From positions 4,213,097-4,277,096 of the forward strand of contig NZ_LS999839.1 of NCBI RefSeq assembly GCF_900564155.1: a stretch of 64,000 nt of DNA. The letters are read 5' to 3'. Positions 1 through 8,641 of the stretch are shown piece after piece. The notes under the pieces are model-generated. The model was not told the DNA's origin and searched no databases. It saw only the letters and a list, made by a program, of their open reading frames with translations. A program made the position numbers and the translations under genes. The number at the start of each line of letters is the position of its first letter. Position 1 is the stretch's first letter. Source of the DNA: Pedobacter schmidteae (GTDB lineage Bacteria; Bacteroidota; Bacteroidia; Sphingobacteriales; Sphingobacteriaceae).

Positions 1-160
1 TAAGCTGAACCTGGAGACTGCCGACATGCAGACTGGAGGCCATTGATGGTAATGATGGAATGTAAATGTCAGTTGCAAAGCCCGAAAGTGGGAGCAAGGC
101 AAATGCAAGCAGGGTTGAAATACCCTGATGTTGTTGTTTTATGGTAACTGTGTTATTCAA
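1..160 (-). CDS. Bcr/CflA-type MFS drug exporter, N-terminal fragment (runs off left edge)
   Basis: An open frame on the minus strand enters from the left edge. It encodes a hydrophobic first transmembrane segment followed by residues like TDIYIPSLPSMASSLHV and VQL, the hallmark start of Bcr/CflA drug-resistance transporters, where an Asp and a YxPxxP loop follow helix 1. Members of this family export drugs across the inner membrane by proton antiport. No ATG precedes the conserved part in frame; a TTG at 160-158 gives a short basic N-terminus and is my preferred start, but the frame stays open further upstream. Only about 53 residues lie in the window, so the rest of the gene and its specificity cannot be judged. 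Confidence 0.6.
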   Translation of the reverse strand, partial: MNNTVTIKQQHQGISTLLAFALLPLSGFATDIYIPSLPSMASSLHVGSLQVQL

Positions 161-284
161 AATGCGATGTATTTTCAAAGGCCCAAAGTTAGGCTTTCGT
201 ATTGCGGAGTGACAGATTTTTGAACATGTTAGTGTAATAATTACATCTTTAAAATTTCATATTTTTAAATCTGATCAAAAAGGA

Positions 285-851
285 GTATACTATTCAAACA
301 CTGCATTAATTCTCGCTGAAGGGCTCGAAAGAACGCTATGTGTTTTCACAGTACAATCCTTTTTGATTTGAAATCATCTGAACACAAGATGCTTAAGAGC
401 TAATTGTTTGATACAGTACCTTTTTTGATAGTATACTATTCAAACACTGCATTAATTCTCGCTGAAGGGCTCGAAAGAACGCTATGTGTTTTCACAGTAC
501 AATCCTTTTTGATTTAAAATCATCTGAACACAAGATGCTTAAGAGCTAGTTACTTGATACAGTGCTTTTTTGATAGTATACTATTCAAACACTGCATTAA
601 TTCTCGCTGAAGGGCTCGAAAGAACGCTATGTGTTTTCACAGTACAATCCTTTTTGATTTAAAATCATCTGAACACAAGATGCTTAAGAGCTAGTTACTT
701 GATACAGTGCTTTTTTACTATTCAAACACTGCATTAATTCTCGCTGAAGGGCTCGAAAGAACGCTATGTGTTTTCACAGTACAATCCTTTTTGATTTGAA
801 ATCATCTGAACACAAGATGCTTAAGAGCTAATTTGATGCAGCGCCTTTTTT
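285..851. repeat. Four tandem copies of a ~127-nt foldable unit, candidate small-RNA array
   Basis: Four near-identical units lie head to tail (cores 299-426, 445-571, 590-716, 727-851; spacing 146, 145 and 137 bp). Seen on the plus strand: each unit starts with CACTGCATTAA and ends with TTGATACAGTG or a variant, which are complementary to each other (about 9-10 of 11 pairs), and then a run of six T. Between these arms every copy keeps two small hairpins, TGTG-TTTT-CACA and CATCT-GAACACA-AGATG. In unit 4 the right arm reads TTGATGCAGCG: the G restores one pair with the left arm and the C opens another. The junctions of copies 1-2 and 2-3 carry the perfect 12-bp palindrome ATAGTATACTAT. No frame is open across the array. 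I infer tandem structured RNAs with 3' terminators; a non-transcribed repeat remains possible. A possible -7 box (TAAATCTG) lies at about 266-273. Confidence 0.7.
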
Positions 852-926
852 ATGAAATAATAAAATGATGTAGTATTCTTTACTATGAAATGTAATGAAT
901 CTGGGACAGTATTATTTGTAATGAAA

Positions 927-1580
927 TTATTCTTTAATCTGACTGATAAAACCTGATAATTCGCGGGTATATTGATCCAGGGCCTGGGCAGAGTTTTTAA
1001 GATAAGCGATGGCCTGTTTCAAATCATCGGAGGCATCCTTATTTTGATCAATTAGTTCAGATAAGCCCAGAATCTGAACAACAGGCTGACGCATCTGATG
1101 AGAAATTTTAAAGAGCATTTCTTCCATATGTTTTACATTTTGCAAGCGTTCTTTTTCTTCGTTGGCCTTTCTACTGGATATCAGCGTTCTTAAAGACAAA
1201 TATTGAAAGGGTTTTCCTGCTTTATTTTTAATTGGGACGATGACGCTATCTACCCAGTAATAACTTTTGTCTTTGGCCAGATTTTTAATTTCACCATGCC
1301 ATACTTCGCCCCGGGCGATGGTTTGCCACATATTCTTAAAGAACTGTTTGGGATGATGACCGGAATTGATCAGGCTATGGCTTTGGCCGATCAATTCATT
1401 GGCGCTATATTGCGAAACTTCACAGAATTTTTTATTGACGTAAATGATGGTCCCTGTAATGTCGGTGATGGAAGATATCACACTATTGTCTACCGCACGT
1501 TGATAAGCGGATAGTAACCTGATTAACTCATCTTTTGAACTTGATTGCCCATACCCTAAATTCCCTTCAAATAAATTCAT
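927..1580 (-). CDS. PAS-domain protein with a histidine-kinase-like helix but no ATPase domain
   Basis: 217 residues. Residues about 27-140 form a PAS domain (TDITGTIIYVNKKFCEVS, then GEIKNLAKDKSYYWVDS and a PAC-like end). A helix follows at about 150-180 with SHQMRQPV, which resembles the H-box of sensor histidine kinases (usual SHELRNP). The protein stops about 35 residues later, so the catalytic HATPase domain is absent. Such proteins may sense a ligand or redox state and pair with another kinase, or act as phosphotransfer partners; the role here is unknown. It is soluble, with no signal peptide or membrane segment. It is transcribed away from the CDGSH gene. A -7 promoter motif lies directly upstream of the start, so the leader is very short. 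Confidence 0.8.
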   Translation of the reverse strand: MNLFEGNLGYGQSSSKDELIRLLSAYQRAVDNSVISSITDITGTIIYVNKKFCEVSQYSANELIGQSHSLINSGHHPKQFFKNMWQTIARGEVWHGEIKNLAKDKSYYWVDSVIVPIKNKAGKPFQYLSLRTLISSRKANEEKERLQNVKHMEEMLFKISHQMRQPVVQILGLSELIDQNKDASDDLKQAIAYLKNSAQALDQYTRELSGFISQIKE

Positions 1581-1587
1581 AATCCTG

Positions 1588-1595
1588 CAAATTTA
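1588..1595 (-). promoter_or_regulatory. -7 box (TAAATTTG) for the PAS gene
   Basis: Read on the minus strand, TAAATTTG matches the Bacteroidota -7 consensus TAnnTTTG and ends 8 bases before the ATG at 1580, so transcription would start almost at the start codon. No clear TTTG is seen at -33. Confidence 0.45.
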
Positions 1596-1697
1596 CATTT
1601 TGAAGCCATATTTTATTTATCATTAGATGTAACATTTATCAAGAATTTGGGGATTCTTATATAAAATTACCACATAATGTTTCTAAATAAAAATGAT

Positions 1698-1730
1698 ATT
1701 GCCAACTGTATAGCCATTATTTTAGTTTTG
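1698..1730 (+). promoter_or_regulatory. Bacteroidota-type promoter of the CDGSH gene
   Basis: ATTG at 1698-1701 and TAGTTTTG at 1723-1730 match the -33/-7 pattern TTTG...TAnnTTTG with a 21-nt spacer. This places transcription start near 1736-1738 and rules out the longer reading frame that begins at 1677. Confidence 0.6.
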
Positions 1731-1748
1731 CGACAAACTAACGATAAC

Positions 1749-1973
1749 ATGTCAAAAACAAAACTTACAATTAACAATAACGGTTCGGTTAAGGTTGAAG
1801 GAGATTTCGAAATTGTAGATAGAAACGGCAACGTTTATGGACTACAGGGGAGAACTACATTATCTATTTGCCGTTGTGGATTATCTAAAAACAAACCATT
1901 TTGTGATGGCGCCCACAATGGACATTTTGAGCATGAGGCTGTTGCCTTTGAGCTTCCTCCAAAAAAAGCATAA
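1749..1973 (+). CDS. CDGSH iron-sulfur domain protein
   Basis: 74 residues. The motif CRCGLSKNKPFCDGAHNGHF at residues about 42-61 is the CDGSH signature: three Cys and one His that ligate a labile 2Fe-2S cluster, with Ala in place of the Ser of CDGSH. Family members are small redox or cluster-transfer proteins; the bacterial ones are cytosolic. I chose the ATG at 1749 rather than 1677 because the promoter at 1698-1730 lies inside the longer frame. It is monocistronic: an intrinsic terminator follows eight bases after the stop. The partner protein is unknown. Confidence 0.88.
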   Translation: MSKTKLTINNNGSVKVEGDFEIVDRNGNVYGLQGRTTLSICRCGLSKNKPFCDGAHNGHFEHEAVAFELPPKKA

Positions 1974-1980
1974 AGTTATG

Positions 1981-2005
1981 GGCAGATTTAAAATCTGCCT
2001 TTTTT
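1981..2005 (+). terminator. Intrinsic terminator after the CDGSH gene
   Basis: A perfect 9-bp stem, GGCAGATTT / AAATCTGCC, around a single A is followed by six T (2000-2005). Confidence 0.8.
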
Positions 2006-2043
2006 ATATCAGCTTTTGTTAGCTTTGCCCCAAAAGAATACGA

Positions 2044-2544
2044 ATGAAACCAGGGAACTTTAAGGTGAATTATGAGAATGAGCAACTTTCTGCTACAATT
2101 GCTGTACGGCCATCCCTTTCCTTAAAAATTGCTTTATATTTTTTGAATATTTTACTGATCTCTGTTATTATACTGTTCACCATAGGTGGAATTGGCGTAA
2201 TTGTATTGTTCATTGTAGCCTTTGAAGTCTTGTTTTTGAGGTATGCTATCTGGAATATCTATGGGGCCGAAACCATTAAGCTAACACGGGATGCGCTGAG
2301 TTATCAGCAACATTACGGTTTTTTAAAGCTTCCGGTAAAAAGTTTCCACCTAAATCATCCCATCCGGATCATTCCTTTTCACGAGAACTTTCAGGCCGGC
2401 AATCAGGCCATGAAATTGATTTTTGAGTCGTTGGATGAGAGCAATGAACCCGTGAACCTATATCAGACAGCCCTGGTGATCTCCAGGTCGGATTACGCTT
2501 TGTTGATGCAGTCATTACAGCAGTTGCAGGCCAAAGCCTCTTAG
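2044..2544 (+). CDS. Small membrane protein with a cytosolic C-terminal domain, unknown function
   Basis: 166 residues. Two hydrophobic segments (about 27-48 and 50-66) form a membrane hairpin, followed by about 95 mostly polar residues beginning YGAETIKLTRDALSY. This layout, two helices then a beta-rich domain with a phrase like 'ETIKLT..AL', resembles bacterial proteins with PH-like domains, but I do not recognise a specific family. A -7-like box, TAGCTTTG at 2020-2027, lies 16 bases upstream of the start, so the gene probably has its own promoter after the CDGSH terminator. No partner gene is evident. Confidence 0.75.
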   Translation: MKPGNFKVNYENEQLSATIAVRPSLSLKIALYFLNILLISVIILFTIGGIGVIVLFIVAFEVLFLRYAIWNIYGAETIKLTRDALSYQQHYGFLKLPVKSFHLNHPIRIIPFHENFQAGNQAMKLIFESLDESNEPVNLYQTALVISRSDYALLMQSLQQLQAKAS

Positions 2545-2713
2545 GATATTATCTGTATTTCGTAACATAACACTGCCAGCGGTGTTTAAATATTGGCAAT
2601 GTTATTTCAAAAGCGCAGCTAAACTTTCTTTATTCCTATTGAGGAGAAAAATAAAATTTATGTCATGTTATCACGAGATATGATTTTTTTTTAAAATCTT
2701 TCCTGAACACTTG

Positions 2714-2742
2714 TTTGTAATCAATCTAAATTACTACTTTTG
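2714..2742 (+). promoter_or_regulatory. Promoter of the C25 peptidase/TonB receptor operon
   Basis: TTTG at 2714-2717 and TACTTTTG at 2735-2742 with a 17-nt spacer match the Bacteroidota consensus fully. Start of transcription is expected near 2749, giving a leader of about 158 nt before the ATG at 2907. The rest of the 2545-2906 gap shows no gene. Confidence 0.65.
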
Positions 2743-2906
2743 TTCCTAATCATTCTCCCTAAATGAAAATTTAAATATTGACTCTTTACAGATTTTCTCT
2801 CGGTCTACAGAGAAAGAGCCATAATTAATTTATTGAATAACATTTGCTGTGCGGCTTGCTACATGGTGCTGATTTATAGTATACTAAAAACCACAAATAC
2901 AAAAAG

Positions 2907-5105
2907 ATGAAATTAAGTTTTTTTAAATGCTCAGTTTTTGCTTTAGGCGTACTGCTGTCAGGCTCGTCCTACGGCCAACAAATTCAAAAACCAGGGTTAA
3001 AGTCGGCCACCGCTTTTGCTATTGTGGTGGATGACGTGACTTATCAAAAAGCCAAAGCTGAAATAGACAACTACAGAACTGCAATAGAAAAAAGTGGTTT
3101 GGGAACCTATATCATTTCCCATCAATGGAAAAATCCGGACCAGATCAGGACCATCCTGAAGGGCCTTTATAAAGATGCGCAAAAACTGGAGGGGACAGTC
3201 CTGATTGGTGATATTCCTATTCCGATGATCAGGGATGCCCAGTACCTGACTTCTACGTTTAAAATGAACCAGAAGATCAATTGGCAACGTTCTTCGGTGC
3301 CTTCTGACCGTTTTTATGACGATTTTCATCTGTCATTCGATTTTCTGAAACAGGACACGGCAAAGAAAGATTACTTCTATTATTCCATTAGCCCTGTGGG
3401 TAGTCAGCAGATCAAAATGAGCATCTATTCGGCAAGGATTAAACCTCCGGTATTTGAAGGAAAAAATAAGTACGACCTCATTAAGGCTTATCTGACTAAA
3501 GTAGTAGCCGAGAAAAGCAAACAGAACAAGGTAAATGATGTGTTTATCTCAACCGCGCACGGTTATAACTCCGAGTCGTTAAATGCCTGGGCTGGCGAAC
3601 AGCTGGCCTTCAAAAATCAGTTTCCGGGACTGTTTCGTCCAGGGAACCAGCTGAAGTTTTTTAATTTTTCTAATAGCACCTTTTTAAAATTTAACCTGTT
3701 GTCGGCCTTAAAAAATCAGGATCTGGATATGGCCATTATGCACGGACATGGTTCGCCAGACCTTCAGCTGATCAATGGTTATCCTGCGGTTTCCAATCCA
3801 CAGGGTTCTATTGAGAACATTACCCGTTACCTGCGCGCCAAAGTACGTTCGGCAAAAGAAGATGGCAGAGATGTGCAGAAAGTAAAAGAAGGTTTTGTAA
3901 AATCCTTAGGGGTTTCAATGGCCTGGATGGACAATGCGCTGGATGAGAAAGTGACCATTGCCGATTCCCTTTTTAATGAAAACCTGGATATTCATATCAA
4001 AGACATCATCAATACCAAACCGAATGCGCGTTTTGTGATGCTTGACAATTGTTTGACCGGTTCGTTTCACCTGGATGAATACCTTGCAGGTTATTATCCT
4101 TTTTCGGAAGGAAAAAATGTGGTGGCTATTGCCAATAGTATAGGGGTGCTGCAGGATCTTTGGCCCAATCAATTGCTAGGCATCATGCAGCATGGCAGTC
4201 GCGTAGGCAACTGGTTTAAACACGTGGCTTACCTGGAAACCCACATTATGGGCGACCCGACATTTAGCTTTAGCAACAACGGCAGCTTTGATGTGAACAA
4301 AGCCATTACCGGCAACAATAATGTGGCCTATTGGAAAGCTGTTTTGGTCAAGCCTGATGCTGATCTTCAGGCCCTTGCTTTAATTTACCTGGCGGATTTG
4401 ATGAAGCCGGCAGAGTTTTCGGCATTGCTGAAACAGACTTACTTTAATTCATACTACGAAACCACCAGAACACAGGCCTTTGTATTGCTGGAGAAGCTGA
4501 ACAATGCTGATTACCACCAGGTTTTGAAGGCTGCCGTAAACGATCCGTATGAATTTATCAGACGTAGGGCGGTATACGAGATCAGTGAAAACGGCAGTGA
4601 TGAATTTGTTCCGGCAATGGTGTCGATGATTGTCAATGATTTCCAATCTGAAAGGGTAGCCTCAAAAATCCGTGGTATGTTGCCTTTCATGAATGCCGCT
4701 GCCTGCCTGAAAGAAATTGATAAACAAATTACACCTGAAAACCTGGTTCATTTTGATGATACCCGCGAAACACTGGTAAAATCTATCAAATACAGCGATC
4801 AGAAAGTTGCACAAATGATTGATACAGCTTTAGATAAAACCAAATCGGATAAGATCAGACTGGGCGATATCAGTACCATGCGAGCTTACCGCTACCATCA
4901 AACCATTCCGGCACTGGTTAGTATTGTGAAGGATAAGAGCAATAGCGATTACGTACGTCTGCATACCTTAGAAGTACTGAGTTGGTTCCCAAGATCGTAC
5001 CGCAAAGCAGAAATTGTAGCCTTATGCAAAGAAATCGTAGCCAGTGCTGCCTACAACGACGATTTGAAGAAACAGGCTCAAAAAAATATTACACTTTTTT
5101 TATAA
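2907..5105 (+). CDS. Secreted gingipain-like (C25) cysteine peptidase with C-terminal HEAT-like repeats
   Basis: 732 residues with a signal peptide (cleavage near SSYGQ, residue 23). Residues about 35-460 read as a caspase/gingipain-fold C25 domain: GTVLIGDIPIP near 97-106, SDRFYDDF near 133, a catalytic-type His in MHGHGS (H279/H281) and a catalytic-type Cys in LDNCLTGSF (C382), then the end phrase HIMGDPTFSF near 446. Residues about 475-730 are helical repeats of HEAT type (for example DPYEFIRRRAVYEI). No type IX sorting domain is apparent. As first gene of an operon with a TonB-dependent receptor, it may process a protein ligand or partner in the periplasm or at the surface; that is inference. 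Known gingipains are proteases, but activity here is untested. Confidence 0.75.
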   Translation: MKLSFFKCSVFALGVLLSGSSYGQQIQKPGLKSATAFAIVVDDVTYQKAKAEIDNYRTAIEKSGLGTYIISHQWKNPDQIRTILKGLYKDAQKLEGTVLIGDIPIPMIRDAQYLTSTFKMNQKINWQRSSVPSDRFYDDFHLSFDFLKQDTAKKDYFYYSISPVGSQQIKMSIYSARIKPPVFEGKNKYDLIKAYLTKVVAEKSKQNKVNDVFISTAHGYNSESLNAWAGEQLAFKNQFPGLFRPGNQLKFFNFSNSTFLKFNLLSALKNQDLDMAIMHGHGSPDLQLINGYPAVSNPQGSIENITRYLRAKVRSAKEDGRDVQKVKEGFVKSLGVSMAWMDNALDEKVTIADSLFNENLDIHIKDIINTKPNARFVMLDNCLTGSFHLDEYLAGYYPFSEGKNVVAIANSIGVLQDLWPNQLLGIMQHGSRVGNWFKHVAYLETHIMGDPTFSFSNNGSFDVNKAITGNNNVAYWKAVLVKPDADLQALALIYLADLMKPAEFSALLKQTYFNSYYETTRTQAFVLLEKLNNADYHQVLKAAVNDPYEFIRRRAVYEISENGSDEFVPAMVSMIVNDFQSERVASKIRGMLPFMNAAACLKEIDKQITPENLVHFDDTRETLVKSIKYSDQKVAQMIDTALDKTKSDKIRLGDISTMRAYRYHQTIPALVSIVKDKSNSDYVRLHTLEVLSWFPRSYRKAEIVALCKEIVASAAYNDDLKKQAQKNITLFL

Positions 5106-5137
5106 GACAGATTTTAGAATAACCTTAATAACATAAC

Positions 5138-5773
5138 ATGATAAAGATAAAATTTACTGCTGCGTTGATGCTATTGGCCGGCGTAACTTTTGCTCAGAAA
5201 GCAAAAAGGGCCATTTTACCTGCCGATGTACAAATTAGAGTAGCATTGATGGCCGCACCTGTTGAAGATCGTGCCCAGGCAACGGTGTATGGCTATACTC
5301 CCGAAGGAAAGTTTACCACCCTGCGTGAGGGAACGAACGACATGATTTGTCTGGCCCCAAATCCTAAACAGGCCGGAATATATGTATACGCTTATCCTAA
5401 AAGACTGGATCCGTTTATGGCCCGCGGTCGCGAGCTGACCGCTGAAGGTAAAGGAACCCAACAGAAAAATGATGTCAGGGAGGCCGAAGTTAAATCGGGG
5501 AAACTGAACTTTCCTCAGGACCCGACTGCACTTTTTGGCTATTGGGGGGCAGATGAAGACCTGGTGCCAGCTACCGGCGAGATAAAAAACGGCAAGCGCC
5601 GCTATGTTATTTATGTGCCTTATGCTACCGGCGAAAGTACGGGTTTACCAACACTGCCATCTGTGCCTGGGATGCCCTGGTTGATGAATGCCGGTACTTA
5701 TAAAGCCCACATTATGATGAACCCTGAAGATATGGGGCATGAGCATACCCGACCAGCAAAAAAAACAAATTAA
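5138..5773 (+). CDS. Secreted protein of unknown function in the receptor operon
   Basis: 211 residues with a clear signal peptide ending at TFAQ (residue 20). The mature part begins KAKRAILPADVQIRVALMAA, contains GTNDMICLAPNP near 66 and a Gly/Pro-rich stretch near 170-185, and ends in a His-containing tail (MGHEHTRPAKK) that could bind metal. I do not recognise a named domain. It lies 32 nt after the peptidase and 11 nt before the TonB receptor, so it is almost certainly co-transcribed, and is probably a periplasmic accessory of that system. Confidence 0.75.
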   Translation: MIKIKFTAALMLLAGVTFAQKAKRAILPADVQIRVALMAAPVEDRAQATVYGYTPEGKFTTLREGTNDMICLAPNPKQAGIYVYAYPKRLDPFMARGRELTAEGKGTQQKNDVREAEVKSGKLNFPQDPTALFGYWGADEDLVPATGEIKNGKRRYVIYVPYATGESTGLPTLPSVPGMPWLMNAGTYKAHIMMNPEDMGHEHTRPAKKTN

Positions 5774-5784
5774 GCTTCTGAATT

Positions 5785-8634
5785 ATGATCAAATATTTAC
5801 CCTTTACACGTAGTGTAATCGTTATTTTATTTTTGCTCTTCTCTCAAAATTTTATGGGTTTTGCCCAACAAAACAATGCCTCATTTAAGGTAACGGGAAC
5901 AGTAGTTGAAAAAAGCAAAACCAAAGGAAGAAGCCCTTTGGCTTATGCTATCGTTTCGATTAATGCCTATGGAATGAATGTGGCCACCGACTTTTCGGGT
6001 AAATTTGTATTGAATCATGTGCCTGCGGGAAAGGTGACTTTAAATGTAAAGCATCTCGGTAAGGTAACCTTAGATACTTTGATAAACCTAAATAAAGACC
6101 TGGTATTAGATGTTTACCTGGAAGAAGCCGATTTTAGGTTGAAAGAGGTGGCAGTGACAGCAAAAACTGTTACTGGTGGAACGGGTACTTCTTCTAAAAT
6201 TTCGAGAAGTGCGATAGATCACCTGCAGGCGAATAATCTGGCCGATGTGATGTCGCTGCTTCCGGGAGGGATAAGTACCAACCCCAGCATGACTTTTGCT
6301 ACGCAGCTCAATATCAGAAACGTAACGACTGCCACCAATGTTGCCAATATGAATGGCTTCGGAACAGCCATTATGATGAATGGCGCGCCGATGTCTAACA
6401 ATGCCAACCTGCAAACCCTTTCTCCAACGGTTAGTGGGGCATCTGGTGTTTTAGGTGGTGGTGCTTCGCCAAATGCAGGTTTTGATGCGCGCAGTATTTC
6501 CATGGACAATGTGGAGTCGGTTGAAGTGATTCGTGGCGTACCAGGCGTAGAATATGGAGATATTACCTCTGGAGTAGTCATTGTAAATACTAAGGCTGGC
6601 AACCAGCCTTTAAAGGTAAATGCAAATACAAATCCCAATGTGTATCAGATATCGGCTACCAAAGGGGCCGACCTGGGTGGAAACAGGGGAGCCCTGAACC
6701 TGGGCATTGATTATGCCCACAATACTACCGATCCTGTACAATCTTATGCTTATTACAATCGGGTTACAGCCAATGCCTTGTATTCGAACCTGTTTTTTAA
6801 AAACCGCTTAAAATCGAATACTTCGGTCGACCTGATTTATGGTAAAGACACACGTAATGCCAACCCGGACGATGCGCTTTCCAAAACCACTACCAGCGGT
6901 CGCGACCTCGGTTTTATTTTTAGTACCAATGGCAATCTATCGTTCGATAAGTTATGGTTACGCAACCTGAATTATGTGGCGCGTGTAGGCTATACCGCAA
7001 AAAACAGTTTTTACGAAACAGAATACACTTCGGCAACAGCGCCTTATGCCATGACTTATACGGATGGGGCAGTACTGTCCAATAAGCCGAATACGGATAT
7101 TTTTGATGTGAATGGAAACAAGCTGACCAATATAGGTATGGCCGATCGTGACCTGTATGCGTTTTCATTGCCAAGTACCTATGTTGGTCGCTATAACATC
7201 AATGGTAAAGAGCTGAATACCTATTTTAAAACGATTGCTACCTTTTTTAATAAAATTGGCGCCACCAATAACAAGTGGTTGCTGGGAGCTGATTTTAAGT
7301 CGGACAAAAACTATGGTGATGGAAAAACGTTTTCAAATGCATTGCCTCCAAGAGGGAGCTCGTCTAATCTGAACGCCGCCTTTAGACAAAGGATATATAA
7401 AGATATACCAGGTGTAAATCAATTGGGGCTTTTTGGGGAGGAACACTTTAATACTTATCTGGGCAGCCGCAAATTGGAAGTGATTGCAGGTGCCCGTTAT
7501 GATCGTTTTTCGGGAAGCAAAGATGCGCTTTCACCAAGGTTTAATGCTTCTTTTGAAGTGGTGCCTGGGGTTTTGAACATCAGGGGAGCTTATGGTAAAC
7601 TGGCCAAGGCACCTTCTGTTCTATACCTGCACCCTGAAGATGCCTATTTTGAATATGTCAATATCAACGAAACCGCAAATACCAGCATACCTACCGATCA
7701 GCGGGTATACATGGCTACTACACGGGTATTCAATACTGAGAATGCAGATCTGAAGATCGCTAAAAACGAAAAATCGGAACTTGGATTTGACCTCAACATC
7801 CAGCAGTACAAATTGAGGGTTACGGCGTTCAGAGAGCGTATGGAGAATGGTTATGCTTTGGGAAATACGCTGAATACCTTTCAACCGGTATTGTATAATC
7901 AATATGCCCGCTCAGGTAACGGCGCTTTGCCGGTTTATCAGTTGACGGCCAGCAACACTGTATTGGCCAAATATTTTACACCTACCAACAATCAGGTGTC
8001 GAACAATAAAGGGGTGGAAATGGAGCTTGATCTGGGACGTTTTCCTGCAATTGGAAGTGCATTCTCGTTAAACGGGGCCTGGACACAATCAGAAAGTTAT
8101 ACAAAAGGTTATACTTTTTTTGATAATTTCAGTGAACTGGACCCTGCTAAGAGAACACATGTTGGACTATACGAACCGGGCATGCAGAAAAGAAATGACC
8201 AGCAGTTTGTGACCGCTTTACGCAGTACGCATAATATTCCTCAGATAGGTTTTGTTGTTACGCTGACTACACAAGTGGTATGGAGCAAAAGCAACTGGAA
8301 TAGATTTGGTAACGATTCGATCCCGGTAAAATACATTGATAAAAATGATGCTACTGTACATGATTTTGACCCAAAAAGAGCAAACGAAGCTGAATTTAAA
8401 AGTCTGATCAGAACGGTTGCCGACAGGGAATATATAAAGGAGTCGTACCCACCATTGCTGGCCTTTAATTTAAACCTGACCAAAGAGATTGCAGATTATA
8501 TGCGGGTTTCTTTTTTCGCCAATAACATGTTCAGAAGTTATCCTGTTGCCGAATCCAAGCGGAATCCGGGTGAATTCATCAAACGTAACAACAGCTATTT
8601 CTTTGGATTGGAACTGGCACTAACTTTAAAATAA
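5785..8634 (+). CDS. TonB-dependent outer-membrane receptor
   Basis: 949 residues. A signal peptide ends near FAQQ (residue 29). A carboxypeptidase-regulatory-like beta sandwich follows (about 34-118), then the plug domain (about 130-275; note VESVEVIRGVPGVEYGDITSGVVIVNTK, the usual plug end), then a beta-barrel to the C-terminus, which ends in aromatic/hydrophobic residues (FFGLELALTLK). It has the CarboxypepD_reg domain common in Bacteroidota receptors, but it is not paired with a SusD protein. The neighbours are a C25-like peptidase, a DUF4876-like lipoprotein and a DUF6850-like barrel. The ligand is unknown. Energy would come from TonB-ExbBD encoded elsewhere. Confidence 0.93.
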   Translation: MIKYLPFTRSVIVILFLLFSQNFMGFAQQNNASFKVTGTVVEKSKTKGRSPLAYAIVSINAYGMNVATDFSGKFVLNHVPAGKVTLNVKHLGKVTLDTLINLNKDLVLDVYLEEADFRLKEVAVTAKTVTGGTGTSSKISRSAIDHLQANNLADVMSLLPGGISTNPSMTFATQLNIRNVTTATNVANMNGFGTAIMMNGAPMSNNANLQTLSPTVSGASGVLGGGASPNAGFDARSISMDNVESVEVIRGVPGVEYGDITSGVVIVNTKAGNQPLKVNANTNPNVYQISATKGADLGGNRGALNLGIDYAHNTTDPVQSYAYYNRVTANALYSNLFFKNRLKSNTSVDLIYGKDTRNANPDDALSKTTTSGRDLGFIFSTNGNLSFDKLWLRNLNYVARVGYTAKNSFYETEYTSATAPYAMTYTDGAVLSNKPNTDIFDVNGNKLTNIGMADRDLYAFSLPSTYVGRYNINGKELNTYFKTIATFFNKIGATNNKWLLGADFKSDKNYGDGKTFSNALPPRGSSSNLNAAFRQRIYKDIPGVNQLGLFGEEHFNTYLGSRKLEVIAGARYDRFSGSKDALSPRFNASFEVVPGVLNIRGAYGKLAKAPSVLYLHPEDAYFEYVNINETANTSIPTDQRVYMATTRVFNTENADLKIAKNEKSELGFDLNIQQYKLRVTAFRERMENGYALGNTLNTFQPVLYNQYARSGNGALPVYQLTASNTVLAKYFTPTNNQVSNNKGVEMELDLGRFPAIGSAFSLNGAWTQSESYTKGYTFFDNFSELDPAKRTHVGLYEPGMQKRNDQQFVTALRSTHNIPQIGFVVTLTTQVVWSKSNWNRFGNDSIPVKYIDKNDATVHDFDPKRANEAEFKSLIRTVADREYIKESYPPLLAFNLNLTKEIADYMRVSFFANNMFRSYPVAESKRNPGEFIKRNNSYFFGLELALTLK

Positions 8635-8641
8635 GGACGAG

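Noticed and set aside
285..851. CRISPR array
   Set aside because: The repeat unit is about 127 nt long and recurs nearly whole; there are no unique spacers of 30-40 nt and no cas genes in the window.
1677..1748. N-terminal extension of the CDGSH protein
   Set aside because: A consensus promoter lies inside this part, so the protein most likely begins at 1749.
6219..6638. 139-residue frame antisense to the TonB receptor plug domain
   Set aside because: Antisense shadow of a high-confidence gene, with no ribosome site or promoter.
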